A DNA stretch of 34,791 nucleotides from Crenobacter intestini (GCF_004919095.1 NZ_STGJ01000025.1:1-34791), one strand, 5' to 3'; positions 15,830 through 24,173 are shown, numbered from the stretch's first letter. The notes: generated by a model not told the origin, from the sequence alone. Program-made: numbers and translations.

Positions 15830-16572
15830 CAAACCTCGATCACCATCCTCGGATCGAATCCCGTCGTTTCGCGCCCGTAGCCCTTGGGGTTCGAAATGAC
15901 CCGCGTGTCGCCCACAACGTAGTTCACCGCATAGTGCGTGTGGCCGTGCAGCCAGTAGTCCACGCCGTCGAAAAGCCGTTCCCAATCGTTGCAGAAGGCC
16001 GGCACGATGCCGTGGCCTTGATACTTCGGCTGCGTGGATCGCAGCGACGGCGCGTGGTGCGTTACCACCACCGTTTTGCCGTCGAACGGCTGCGCGATCT
16101 GCTCTGCCAGCCATGCCCGCGCCACCAGTGCGCGGCGGCGTACTTCTTGCGGCGAGAGGAAAGCAAACTGCTGATCGCTCTCTGCAAGAATAAAGCGGTA
16201 GTCGTTCATGCGTGGCGCTGCGAACGCCATCGCCACCTCTGGGTCGCCAGCCGATTCGAAATCCGTCCAACCGATCGCCGCGATGAAGCGCACATCGCCG
16301 ATCACGATCACGTCCTGATCGAGCACGCGCACCCGCTCGTCGCCGTCCTCCCGCATGTCGGCCAGCAGCATGTCCATCGACAGAGCCTTGTAGAACTCAT
16401 GATTGCCCGGAACGTAGAGCACGGTGCCGCTGAACGCTTCTCGCGCCCACGCAACGCCCGCACCCCGCGAGGCAATGTCGCCAGCCAGCACCGTCACGTC
16501 AGCGTCCGCCACCGCCGGTTGGTACGGCTCTCCGAACTCGTTGTGTAGGTCAGACAAAAGATGGATTCGCAT
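15829..16572 (-). CDS. calcineurin-like metallophosphoesterase
   Basis: This 247-residue enzyme carries the complete metallophosphoesterase motif set: SDLHNEF (D-x-H), AGDIAS (GD), PGNHEFY (GNHE), VVTHHAPS and LHGHTHY (GHTH). These residues bind two metal ions and hydrolyse phosphomonoesters or diesters. The compact size, without signal peptide or membrane segment, suggests a cytosolic enzyme acting on nucleotides or nucleic acid. It overlaps the previous gene by 23 bp and the next by 1 bp. In this operon it may act on the same substrate pool as the exonuclease and nucleotidyltransferase. Confidence 0.85.
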   Translation of the reverse strand: MRIHLLSDLHNEFGEPYQPAVADADVTVLAGDIASRGAGVAWAREAFSGTVLYVPGNHEFYKALSMDMLLADMREDGDERVRVLDQDVIVIGDVRFIAAIGWTDFESAGDPEVAMAFAAPRMNDYRFILAESDQQFAFLSPQEVRRRALVARAWLAEQIAQPFDGKTVVVTHHAPSLRSTQPKYQGHGIVPAFCNDWERLFDGVDYWLHGHTHYAVNYVVGDTRVISNPKGYGRETTGFDPRMVIEV

Positions 16573-17041
16573 TAATTCCGTGTTCCCGTTCGAAAATCAT
16601 CAGTTCAGCCAGAAAGGCGGCCAGCGTCGAGCGCTGGATCACGTTGACCACCTCGCCCTGGCCGTCCCGCTGCCACGCGGCCACCTGGCGGTAGATCTGG
16701 CTGGGCTTGCAGCGAATCGGTGCGTGCGACTCGCGGCCATACAGCACGAACGATTCTTCCGGCTCGCGCCACCAGCCAAACAGCGGGCGGGCAGTGCCCC
16801 GCTCGCGCTCGAACACCACGATTTCGGCCAGCAGGCTTTCGAGCGTGTCCTTGTCCACGACGCCGGAAAGCTCGCCCTTGCCCTCACGGCGCAGCACGTT
16901 CGCCGCCTCGGGTAACTCGCTCGCCTTGCAGCGTCCCGCCGTGTAGAACTGTTCGCCATCCCGCACCGTGAAAAACAGGGCGCTGACTTCCTGTTCATCG
17001 AACCCGTGCATTTTTTGCACCTGTTGCCGCCCTAGCCTCAC
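16550..17041 (-). CDS. unknown protein made of two homologous repeats
   Basis: This is a 163-residue protein starting at GTG (17041), five bases after AGGAGG and overlapping the exonuclease stop as GTGA. I recognise no family. It contains an internal duplication: the first unit has RCKASELPEAANVLRREGKG and ends LAEIVVFERERG; the second has RCKPSQIYRQVAAWQRDGQG and ends LAELMIFEREHG. Each unit is about 75 residues with a conserved Cys-Lys pair, a Gly-rich turn and a terminal FERE.G helix. Its place between an exonuclease and a phosphoesterase suggests an adaptor or substrate-recognition role; this is inference. Confidence 0.72.
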   Translation of the reverse strand: MRLGRQQVQKMHGFDEQEVSALFFTVRDGEQFYTAGRCKASELPEAANVLRREGKGELSGVVDKDTLESLLAEIVVFERERGTARPLFGWWREPEESFVLYGRESHAPIRCKPSQIYRQVAAWQRDGQGEVVNVIQRSTLAAFLAELMIFEREHGINANPSFV

Positions 17042-17532
17042 CAACTCCTCCTTGCCTTGCGGTCATTCCACGACAGCCACCCCGCACGGTGCGCCTCGGC
17101 ATCGAACAGCGCGTGATGCTCGGGCTTCCCCGTCCGGCGGCGGAACCGCGCCACGCCCAGCCGGAAAGCCTCCAGGTCGTTGATCGCGTTCAAGTCGATC
17201 CAGCCGTCCAGATTCGCCGGCCACTGGCCGTCCAGCGCGTCATAGAGCAAGTCGCGGTCATGCACCGAATCGGCGGCGATCTGCACGCTGCGCGGCAGGC
17301 TGGCGAAAAAGTCCAGCACACGCTCGCGCACCCGATCCTTGCAGGTGATCGCCTCGGGCACGCGGCCAAGCTGCGGCAGGACAGCCTCCCAGACGAAGGC
17401 GGAACACTTGGCGCGGTCGAAGTCCTGCACCTCCAGATAGAGACTGTACTGGCCGTCCTGGCTGATCGCGCCCAAGCTCAGAAGCTCGCAGTCGAGGAAG
17501 TCGGTGAACTCGGTGTCGAGGAACAGGATCAC
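17038..17532 (-). CDS. DEDD-type 3'-5' exonuclease
   Basis: This is a 164-residue protein. GTG at 17532 overlaps the previous stop as GTGA and follows AAGGAAA; no ATG fits. It begins VILFLDTEFTDF, the DxE of exonuclease motif I. DSVHDRDLL provides the motif II Asp, and HHALFDAEAHRAGW matches the H-x(4)-D of DEDDh motif III. It is the size of single-domain DnaQ-like exonucleases such as those trimming RNA or short DNA. Within the operon it is the only predicted nuclease, so it is the likely effector if this is a defence or addiction unit. Confidence 0.78.
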   Translation of the reverse strand: MILFLDTEFTDFLDCELLSLGAISQDGQYSLYLEVQDFDRAKCSAFVWEAVLPQLGRVPEAITCKDRVRERVLDFFASLPRSVQIAADSVHDRDLLYDALDGQWPANLDGWIDLNAINDLEAFRLGVARFRRRTGKPEHHALFDAEAHRAGWLSWNDRKARRSW

Positions 17533-17924
17533 GTCGTTTTCCTTGATCGAAAGGGGGCTGCCCCAAACAATGAAAACAGGGCGTCGCCATGATCCATCAC
17601 GCACACCTCGACCGGCTCGCGCAGCATCGCCTCGGCATCCTCGGCATCGAGGCCGATCAGCGCGAAGCTGGCCGCGTCGCCCTCCAGCAGCAGCACGCCG
17701 GCGGAGGGGAACACCCGCACCAGCATGTCGGGCGTCATGCCCTCTTCGATCGTCACCAGGACAAGACGGCTGTGGTCGTCGGGGTTGGTGGTCGAAAGCA
17801 GATCGTAGGCGATCCGCGTGGCGGGCGCGTAGCCCGTGAAAAGCTCCGGGCAATGCGCGAGCGCTCGCGCAAGGTCGGGCGGCGGGCGCATCAGCGCGGC
17901 GACAAGCTCGGGGTAGGTGGTCAT
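17529..17924 (-). CDS. unknown protein, first gene of the six-gene operon
   Basis: This 131-residue protein starts at the ATG at 17924 (MTTYPELVAALMRPPPDLA); the frame is open to 17957 but that adds nothing recognisable. It has no signal peptide or membrane helix. The middle (LVLVTIEEGMTPDMLVRVFPSAGVLLL) looks like an alternating beta/alpha fold. I cannot assign a family. Its stop overlaps the exonuclease start by 4 bp (GTGA), so it is probably co-translated with that enzyme and could be a partner. Confidence 0.6.
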   Translation of the reverse strand: MTTYPELVAALMRPPPDLARALAHCPELFTGYAPATRIAYDLLSTTNPDDHSRLVLVTIEEGMTPDMLVRVFPSAGVLLLEGDAASFALIGLDAEDAEAMLREPVEVCVMDHGDALFSLFGAAPFRSRKTT

Positions 17925-18007
17925 TGGCTTTTCGATGTGGCGGGGGAAATGCCCCACGTTCAGACTACCGATTCGCCGGAAGACGGCGCAAGGCGGTGGA
18001 AAGCGAA

Positions 18008-18029
18008 ACGGCGAGCCGAAGCTCGCCGT
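18008..18029 (-). terminator. strong hairpin after kfrA
   Basis: ACGGCGAGC (18008-18016), tetraloop CGAA, GCTCGCCGT (18021-18029). It lies between kfrA and the six-gene operon and likely ends transcription, though there is no long T run. A second GC hairpin (GGCGGCGtttCGCCGCC) follows near 18057-18073. Confidence 0.55.
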
Positions 18030-18150
18030 CCTGGTCGGCGCGACCTGACGCCTGCGGCGGCGTTTCGCCGCCCTTCCTACGCCGGGCGGCGAACAGCCTC
18101 AAGGCTGGCTCGCGCAGCGAGTGGGCGGGGAGGATGTCAAGCCATGGCGC

Positions 18151-19146
18151 TCATCCTACGGTTCTGCTGGCGCTATCCATTGTTTCGATTCGCTGCTCGG
18201 CCTTGGCTAGTGCCCCCTCCAGCGCCTGCACCCGCGCCGTCAGTGCCTCGTTGCCTTGCTCGGTCTTGACCAGTTGCCCGGCGCGCTCCTCCAGTCGGCC
18301 GCGCTCGACAGCAAGATCCGTGCGGTACTGGGCGGCCAGTGTGCGTGAGGCGTCCGCGTCCTTGCGTGCTTCGGCGAGTGCCTTTCCCAGTGCTTCCTTC
18401 TCGCGGGTGAGGGCCTGACGCAGTTCGTGGGTCTGCTCCATCAGGTAGGCGCGCTCGCCCTGGGCGATCTCGCGCTCGCGCGAAATCTCGGCAGCGTGCG
18501 CGGCGCCGGCGGCGTGCAGCTCGCCGGTCAACTGGCTGCGCACCTGCTCGACTTCCAGCTCACGCCGCGCGTTCAATTCGCGCTCAAGCGTGGCCATCGC
18601 GTCCTTCTGGCTGACCAGTTCTCCCATCGCGTGCTCGAGGCGGGTCTGGCTGCCGGCGAGTTCGGCACGGGCGTTCTCCAGTTCGTCCTGCAGGCCGATG
18701 TGCGCGTCGCGTAGTGACGCCAGCTGCTCAGCTTGCTGGCTTAGGGCGGCCTCCAGCTTTTCCTTGTTCTCGCCCAACTCCGCCGCGGCGTCCTCGGCCG
18801 CCTGCACGCGCTCGAGCATATCTTCGTGTTGCTCTCGCAGCGCCAGCCGCTCGCCGTCGAAGGCGGCTTGGGCGTGGGTGAGCGCCAGGTCACGCAACTG
18901 GTTCAGGAACACGTCGGCTTGCAGGTTCTCGGTTTCGCTCCAGTTCGGACGGGCATGGCGCTCGATCTGCTGGGCGCTGCCGCTTTCCTCGAAGTAGCGT
19001 GTCAGGTAGCTGGAAATCACGCGGGTCGAGCCCTTGTTGCCCAGTGCCACCGCGACGCGGGCGATGGTCGGGCGCTGGCCGCCGGCGGCGATCTGCGCGC
19101 AGATGGCGGCGACTTGCTCGTAGGCGAGGGAAGAGGTTCTGGCCAT
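18151..19146 (-). CDS. kfrA: KfrA-like plasmid DNA-binding coiled-coil protein
   Basis: This is a 331-residue protein beginning at the ATG at 19146. The N-terminal ~70 residues match the KfrA DNA-binding domain (QVAAICAQIAAGGQRPTIARVAVALG, then STRVISSYLTRYFE). The rest is an almost uninterrupted Ala/Glu/Arg-rich coiled coil with no Pro between ~90 and 320. KfrA proteins of broad-host-range plasmids autoregulate their operon and form filaments that help plasmid stability. The start lies 1 bp after the helicase stop, so the two genes are coupled. Confidence 0.88.
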   Translation of the reverse strand: MARTSSLAYEQVAAICAQIAAGGQRPTIARVAVALGNKGSTRVISSYLTRYFEESGSAQQIERHARPNWSETENLQADVFLNQLRDLALTHAQAAFDGERLALREQHEDMLERVQAAEDAAAELGENKEKLEAALSQQAEQLASLRDAHIGLQDELENARAELAGSQTRLEHAMGELVSQKDAMATLERELNARRELEVEQVRSQLTGELHAAGAAHAAEISREREIAQGERAYLMEQTHELRQALTREKEALGKALAEARKDADASRTLAAQYRTDLAVERGRLEERAGQLVKTEQGNEALTARVQALEGALAKAEQRIETMDSASRTVG

Positions 19147-19147
19147 G

Positions 19148-21382
19148 TCAGGTGCCTTGTGTGTGTTCGGTCTTGTTGGTCGAGCGCCAGCGGCGGGCGT
19201 GGTGCTTGCTGAACAGGGTCACCGCTTGTTTGGCGAAGGCCTGGGCGACGCCTTTCTCCAGCAGGTAGTGGGCGACAGCCTTCTCGTACTGCGCGCGCGA
19301 GCCGCAATCCTCGGGGCGCGGGAAGGGGTCTGCAGGTGGTGGGGCTGCCGGCGTGGTCGTTCCTTGCGCGGCCGCGTGCAGGCTCTCGTACACGAAACGG
19401 CTGGCGGTCATTTCCTTGGGGTCGGGCAGGCTGCGACGCTGGCCGCGCTGCACATCCTCCAGCGTCTTGTCGATGGGGAGGACCAGCGACAGGCGCTGGC
19501 GGGCGCGGGTGATCGCCACGTAGTAGAGGCGCCGTTCGCCTTCGAGGTCGTCGCTCTGCTCGCCGGGGAAACTGCCTTCTTCCAGTTCGCTGACGATGAC
19601 GTGCGGCCATTCCAGACCCTTGGCGCGGTGGGCCGAGGTGATCAGCACGCGGTCACCGCCGTCGTGCGGCTGCGACTGGACAGCGTTCAGCGCGTCGAGC
19701 AGGCCGGCGACGGAGAGCTTGTCCTGCTTGGCGAACGCTTCCACGTACTTGACCATCGCCCACTTGGCCAGCGCGCGCGGCTTGCTGCCGGCCGAGTTCA
19801 GGAAGAAGCGCAGCAGCGCCATGTCGTCGATCAGCCAGTCGAGCACGTCGACGGCAGACTTGCCGGGCTTGGTCTTGGCCAGCCGCTCGATGCGCTTGAC
19901 CATGTCCGGCAGTGCCTTGCCGCGCGAGTCCGCGGCGAGGCGGCCCAGCGTGTTCAGCAGCAAGGAGGCAGGGTGGGCACCCTCGGCGGTGACGGCCTGG
20001 GCGATCTGGCGTGCCGTGCTCTCCACCACTTCGCGGCGCAGGTAGAGGGTCGGCACGGTCAGCAGCGCCTCCAGGAGCGCCGTGCACTGCGCTTCGCCCA
20101 TCGCCGGCCAGCGCTCCGGCTGGCACAGGGCGAGGTGGGCGTACAGCGACAGCACTTCCTTGCGGTCAACAAACGGATCCGCGCCGGCGAGCCGGTACGG
20201 GATGCCTTCCTTGGACAGGGCGATCTCGACCGGGATGGAGTGGGCGAACTCGCGCACCAGGATTACGGTGTTGGCGCGCGGGCCGTCCCAATGGTCGAGC
20301 GCACGCAGCACCGCGTTGCCGGAGCCGCCGCCGTAGCTGTAGAGGCGAACGTCGGTGTCGAGGCCGTCGGCGCTCTGGGAGGCTTTGTCGATGCGCGCCT
20401 CGTTGTGGCGGATCGCGCCGTTGGCCAGCGTCGCCACCTGCGGCCCGTAGCGGAAGGTGGTGGTCATCGCATAACGCACCGTGCCCGGGAACAACTCGCC
20501 GAAGCGGTGCACGATGTACTCGGGCTTGGCGCCGCGCCATGCGTAGATGCACTGGTCGCCGTCGCCGACCACCATCATCTGCGCGCGGTCGCCGGCGACG
20601 ATACGCACCAGTTGCATCTGCAGCTCGTCGATGTCCTGGAACTCGTCGATCAGGCAGTGCACGTAGCGGTTACGCACCAGTTCGACCGCCGCCGGCTCGT
20701 GCTGCAACACGGTGTACGGGTCGTGCAGCATGTCGATGTAGTCCATCAGGCCGCGGCGCACCCGCAGCGATTCGTACTCGATGGCGGCGCGCACCAGCGG
20801 TGGCACGACTTGCAGGCGCTTGGCCTTGTCTTGCAGCTTGGCTTCGGTGAAGGCCGGGTCGTGGTACAGCAGCTCGGCCTTCAGGTAAGCGTCGAGATCC
20901 ACCACCGCCAGCACGGCTTCCTGATCGGTCTCCAACTGCTCCTCGGCCTTGAGGCGGCCGTTGATCGACTTGATCGCCTCGCGCACCAGCGCGTCGCGCT
21001 GGCCTTCCTTCATCAGCGTCCGGTGCGGCAACCAGCCCTGCTTGACGAAGGCCTTGCACAGCCGCAGCCCGAAGGCGTGGAAGGTGGATACGTCCGGCGT
21101 GTGCAGCACGCGCTCTGCGTCGGCGGTCTTCTGCAAGCGGCTGCTGAATTCCTCGCGCGCCTGCGCGTTGAACATCAGCACCAGGATGTGCTTGTACGAC
21201 ACGCCGCGCTCGAGCAGGGTGAAGATGCGCGCGATCAGCGTGTGCGACTTTCCGCTGCCGGCGACGGCATCGACGATGGCGTGGCCGTCGCCGTGCAGGG
21301 CGACGCGCTGTTGCTCGGGGGTGAGGGTGTCGATCAATGCAAATGCTTTTTGAATTGGATTAATCGCCCAAGGATAGCGCAA
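19148..21382 (-). CDS. UvrD/Rep-type superfamily 1 DNA helicase
   Basis: A 744-codon frame carries all SF1A motifs: AVAGSGKSHTL (Walker A), STFHAFGLRLC (Ia/Ib), LIDEFQDIDELQ (Walker B), GDGDQCIYAWRG (III), TTFRYGPQ (IV), SAHRAKGLEWPHV (V) and YYVAITRARQRL (VI). It should unwind DNA 3'-5' using ATP and may serve plasmid replication or repair. No ATG is available near the N-terminus; the TTG at 21382 opens the frame, while a TTG just before IDTLTPEQQRVAL would fit the usual family start. The C-terminal extension after motif VI (RFVYESLHAAAQ... ALFSKHHARRWRS) is not typical. Confidence 0.9.
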   Translation of the reverse strand: MRYPWAINPIQKAFALIDTLTPEQQRVALHGDGHAIVDAVAGSGKSHTLIARIFTLLERGVSYKHILVLMFNAQAREEFSSRLQKTADAERVLHTPDVSTFHAFGLRLCKAFVKQGWLPHRTLMKEGQRDALVREAIKSINGRLKAEEQLETDQEAVLAVVDLDAYLKAELLYHDPAFTEAKLQDKAKRLQVVPPLVRAAIEYESLRVRRGLMDYIDMLHDPYTVLQHEPAAVELVRNRYVHCLIDEFQDIDELQMQLVRIVAGDRAQMMVVGDGDQCIYAWRGAKPEYIVHRFGELFPGTVRYAMTTTFRYGPQVATLANGAIRHNEARIDKASQSADGLDTDVRLYSYGGGSGNAVLRALDHWDGPRANTVILVREFAHSIPVEIALSKEGIPYRLAGADPFVDRKEVLSLYAHLALCQPERWPAMGEAQCTALLEALLTVPTLYLRREVVESTARQIAQAVTAEGAHPASLLLNTLGRLAADSRGKALPDMVKRIERLAKTKPGKSAVDVLDWLIDDMALLRFFLNSAGSKPRALAKWAMVKYVEAFAKQDKLSVAGLLDALNAVQSQPHDGGDRVLITSAHRAKGLEWPHVIVSELEEGSFPGEQSDDLEGERRLYYVAITRARQRLSLVLPIDKTLEDVQRGQRRSLPDPKEMTASRFVYESLHAAAQGTTTPAAPPPADPFPRPEDCGSRAQYEKAVAHYLLEKGVAQAFAKQAVTLFSKHHARRWRSTNKTEHTQGT

Positions 21383-21385
21383 TGA

Positions 21386-21681
21386 CGTGGCGCATCAAGC
21401 GCAATGCAGTGATTGATCAAAAAGGCGGGCCGCTGTCACGCTGGGCGCAAGCACCCCCTGCTGTGGCGGGCTTATGCGTTGCACGCCGATCCGACAGCAG
21501 CAAAAGCGAGGCCGCAGGCCGGAACACGTCGGAGCGGCGCTAAAACCTCCCATGTAGTAGCCGCGCGCGAGCCGAAAAACTGGATCACTGCTTCGCAGAA
21601 AATCTGTCCGTGTCGCGCCGAAGCTGCAGTTGCTCGCCGCAGGTGCCGACGGAGATGCTTTCGTGTGGCAAATGTTAGCTC
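21386..21681. other. intergenic region before the relaxase gene
   Basis: No convincing gene lies between the divergent helicase and relaxase genes. Both promoters and the oriT candidate must be in this stretch, but apart from the repeat at 21682 I see no clear element. Confidence 0.5.
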
Positions 21682-21698
21682 ATAGTCGGTTATACTAT
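21682..21698 (+). other. oriT: candidate MobV-type origin of transfer
   Basis: ATAGTCGGTTATACTAT is an inverted repeat (ATAGT...ACTAT) 41 bp upstream of the relaxase start. It resembles the pMV158-type nick region TAGTGTG/TTATAC (recalled), with TAGTCGG/TTATAC here. The same bases include a good -10 box (TATACT). Confidence 0.5.
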
Positions 21699-21739
21699 AT
21701 AGAAACAGAAACCCGCACCAGTAAAGGATTGCAGCCACT

Positions 21740-22786
21740 ATGGGTGAATTTCAATTTGGCCACATAAACACCTACGCACGCAAGCCCAAAGCCGGCAAAA
21801 ATGGTGCGGCAAGGAGCGTGCGCGAGATCTTGGGCGAGGCTGATCGCGTGGCTGAGAACTCGCCCCACGTCACAGACCCAAAGCCACCTGTTCATCTTGC
21901 TGGGATGACTCCCAGCGAGTTGGCCGAGCGTGTCGAAGACCTGCTGGTGGAGCGAGCAATCGAGGGGAGGCGCGCACCACGGAGCGACGTTCGTGTCCTC
22001 GCTGCTGCCGTCTATTCATGGCCTGAGCACGTCGCTTACTACGACAAAGACCGACTCGACGCATGGGTCAAAGACCAAATCAAATGGCACGCCAAATACG
22101 TTGGCGCGGTCGATTGCGCCGTGTTGCATCTGGATGAGGCGCACCCGCACATCCACGTTTACACGGTCGATCCGGATGCCAGAAGGCTCACGCCTGGCTG
22201 CAAAGCCAAGCGTGAGGCGGAGGCTGAAGGGCTGGCCGCAATGCTTCCCCAGAAAGACATTTGCAAGCAAGCCAACATCGCATACAAGGCCGCGATGGTG
22301 GCATGGCAAGACGCGCTGCACGCCGAAGTCGGCCAGTTCCATGGCCTTGCTCGCCTCGGGCCGAAGCGCCAACGACTGACGCGGCCAGAGTGGCGCAAGG
22401 CGAAGGAGGAGCGCATCGCAGCGGCTGACGCGCTCAACGCGACGCGCAAGCACCTGTATGAGCTTGATATCGCTGCACGGCTTGAAGACTTTTGCTTCGA
22501 CCATCAGCGACAGGACTACGAATCAAAGCTCAAGCAGCAGCGCGGTGAACTGGACGCGCTCAAGGCGGAGAAGGACGCGCTCGAGTCCGAGCGCGCCGCG
22601 CTAGAAGGTGAGATTAAGGGGTTGGAGTTTGATGCACGCATGTCGCGTGACGCCGCCAAGCGCCTCCAGCAAGAAATCGAGCTGCTGGAGAAGCGTCGCG
22701 ACGAGCTGCGTGACAGCGGCGGTCACGCTGCGCCAGCAGGCAAGCCGACGCCGCCCAAACGCGGCGGGCCGACGTTCAATCCGTGA
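21740..22786 (+). CDS. MobV/Pre-family plasmid relaxase
   Basis: This is a 348-residue protein starting at the ATG at 21740, with AAAGGA upstream. The N-terminus (residues ~1-30, ending ARSVREILGEADR) and the histidine motif near 128-138 (VLHLDEAHPHIHVY) identify a MobV-type relaxase, which nicks oriT and forms a covalent intermediate for mobilisation. The C-terminal third is a long coiled coil (residues ~250-325, LKAEKDALESERAALEGEI). The usual N-terminal Arg/His catalytic area is present but short. It is on the opposite strand to the backbone genes and likely came with a separate mobilisation module. Confidence 0.85.
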   Translation: MGEFQFGHINTYARKPKAGKNGAARSVREILGEADRVAENSPHVTDPKPPVHLAGMTPSELAERVEDLLVERAIEGRRAPRSDVRVLAAAVYSWPEHVAYYDKDRLDAWVKDQIKWHAKYVGAVDCAVLHLDEAHPHIHVYTVDPDARRLTPGCKAKREAEAEGLAAMLPQKDICKQANIAYKAAMVAWQDALHAEVGQFHGLARLGPKRQRLTRPEWRKAKEERIAAADALNATRKHLYELDIAARLEDFCFDHQRQDYESKLKQQRGELDALKAEKDALESERAALEGEIKGLEFDARMSRDAAKRLQQEIELLEKRRDELRDSGGHAAPAGKPTPPKRGGPTFNP

Positions 22787-23021
22787 CAACGATCATCGCG
22801 CCGTCCGCAAACACCACGTGCGCGTGGATCCACACCTGTGTCTCAGCTTCGCTGTCGAACGTCACCAGCTCGCCCACGCGCCTCCATGGTGCATCAAAAG
22901 TCGCCCCAGTCGTGCTGCGCAGCGAAGCTGGCACATCGCCACGCTGCGGGGGTTGTGCAGCGCCTGAGCGCCCTTTTTGATCGCGACCATCAGCCCTCTT
23001 CGGTGGCTTGATCGCCAGCAA
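22776..23021 (-). CDS. small hypothetical protein
   Basis: A frame of up to 81 codons converges on and overlaps the end of the relaxase gene by 11 bp. The C-terminal half (WRRVGELVTFDSEAETQVWI, then VFADGAMIVVTD) looks like a small beta-rich domain. The start is a non-ATG codon or lies further inside. No family is recognised. Confidence 0.35.
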   Translation of the reverse strand: MLAIKPPKRADGRDQKGRSGAAQPPQRGDVPASLRSTTGATFDAPWRRVGELVTFDSEAETQVWIHAHVVFADGAMIVVTD

Positions 23022-23063
23022 AATCTCAGGCGCCGGCAGCTCGACGCCCCGTTTTCTTGGGCT

Positions 23064-23336
23064 TCAACCAACCCAGGGGTGCGCATCATCACCCAACAGC
23101 CCGTACTCGCGAATCAGCCACGTTGCGGTGCGTGCATCGCGCTCGTTTTCGACGATCAGATCAGGCCCGTAGTTGTGCGGCCATGCACTGGCCTGTCCAT
23201 GAGTGGAGTCGACGTGAGCAAGAGGGTGTGTGCATGGGCTGCAGCGCAATGGCGCGTAGAGGGTGTTTTTAGAGGATTTCTTGCTCGCGGGCACCCCATG
23301 CCTATCAGGGTGGCCGATCGCGCCATACGTGCGCAT
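23064..23336 (-). CDS. small hypothetical protein
   Basis: A frame of up to 90 codons ends PDLIVENERDARTATWLIREYG and DDAHPWVG, which reads like protein; the first ~40 residues do not. The start is uncertain. It lies in tandem with two other small minus-strand frames downstream of a long inverted repeat. Confidence 0.3.
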   Translation of the reverse strand: MRTYGAIGHPDRHGVPASKKSSKNTLYAPLRCSPCTHPLAHVDSTHGQASAWPHNYGPDLIVENERDARTATWLIREYGLLGDDAHPWVG

Positions 23337-23460
23337 TATGCAGCGGCAAACGCCATTGCTTGAATTGTTGGCAGGGTGGAGTTGGCTGGCGCGCGATTTC
23401 TGCTGCTTCGAGTGCGCGGATTGCGACCTCGTCCCAGGGTAAGAGGAATGCGATTGTCAT
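23305..23460 (-). CDS. small hypothetical protein
   Basis: A 51-residue frame starts at the ATG at 23460 with MTIAFLLPWDEVAIRALEAA. It is the first of three overlapping small minus-strand frames whose shared promoter would sit near the inverted repeat at 23506-23572. There is no strong ribosome site and no known family. Confidence 0.35.
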   Translation of the reverse strand: MTIAFLLPWDEVAIRALEAAEIARQPTPPCQQFKQWRLPLHNAHVWRDRPP

Positions 23461-23505
23461 TCGCGCGATATATATCTCTCTCTCTGCTGTAATCTCTGTA
23501 TATGT

Positions 23506-23572
23506 CTTTGCTAGTTTCCCGCAAAGTACTCTGCTAGTTTCTAGCAAAGTACTTTGCGGGAAACTAGCAAAG
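23506..23572. repeat. perfect 25-bp inverted repeat with internal tandem repeats
   Basis: The arm at 23506-23530 (CTTTGCTAGTTTCCCGCAAAG plus TACT) is exactly complementary to 23548-23572, with a 17-nt spacer. GCTAGTTTC and GCAAAGTAC also alternate as two direct repeats across the element. It is preceded by an ATATATATCTCTCTCTCT tract. It could be a replication start signal, a regulator binding site or a bidirectional terminator. Confidence 0.85.
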
Positions 23573-23869
23573 TCATGATTTATAAAGGAAAAATGCTGCG
23601 AGCCGCAATTTACCCCTCCCAGTAAAATTTACTAACATGATGATTCTAAAAGGGATTTAGTAGCACCCCGCGTTCGATGTGCGGGGGTGATCCACGCGCC
23701 ATCGCTGCGGCGTGACGAGATCAATGGATGGTATGTCAGCAGGGGCTTCGAAGTTGTCGGCTGTGGAGGTTTAGGCGGGGAATGCAGTGCGTGGTGCCGT
23801 GCGCAGAGAGGGTTTCAGGTTGGTGGCTTCATTCGCGCATCCGTCATGCCTGCTCTTCGGTGGGTGAGT
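23573..23869. other. intergenic region, one GC hairpin
   Basis: No gene is supported. CACCCCGC (23664-23671) pairs with GCGGGGGTG (23681-23689) in a single hairpin. Nothing else is recognised. Confidence 0.45.
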
Positions 23870-24170
23870 TCCCGTCGTCGAGATGGTGCCGCTGCAGGTG
23901 CTGCCCAAGAGCGATATCGGGGACGACCTGTGGCCTATGGTCTTGGCTGCAAGGGTGTCGATGGTCTGTCACGGGCATGCTTGCAGTGCGATTCATGTTG
24001 GCTTGTAGTGGCATGTAGGTGCCATGACGGTCGCTGGCGCGCTGGGTGATCTGCGTATTGTCGGTTCGACCGTTGCGTTGGGGTGTTGCGGGCGGTACAT
24101 CGTGGTGATGGCTGGGTTGCCGTGCGTCGTGGTTGTCAGTAGCTGAGCACGTCTTGGCGAGTGAGCCTAA
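23870..24170 (-). pseudogene. decayed IS5-family transposase fragment
   Basis: The minus strand reads PQRNGRTDNTQITQRASDRH, matching the PTQRNGRTENA segment of the IS5-type gene at 6946-7975. Flanking residues are scrambled by frameshifts and no ends can be set. It is an independent relic from the ones on the left side of the window. Confidence 0.5.
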
Positions 24171-24173
24171 GAG

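Noticed and set aside
19145-21385. Forward-strand open frame of 746 codons
   Set aside because: It is an exact antisense shadow of the helicase gene; GC-rich codons keep the frame open.
23660-23692. Sequence resembling a single type I-E CRISPR repeat (CACCCCGC...GCGGGGGTG)
   Set aside because: Only one copy exists, with no spacer-repeat continuation and no cas genes; it is a simple hairpin.
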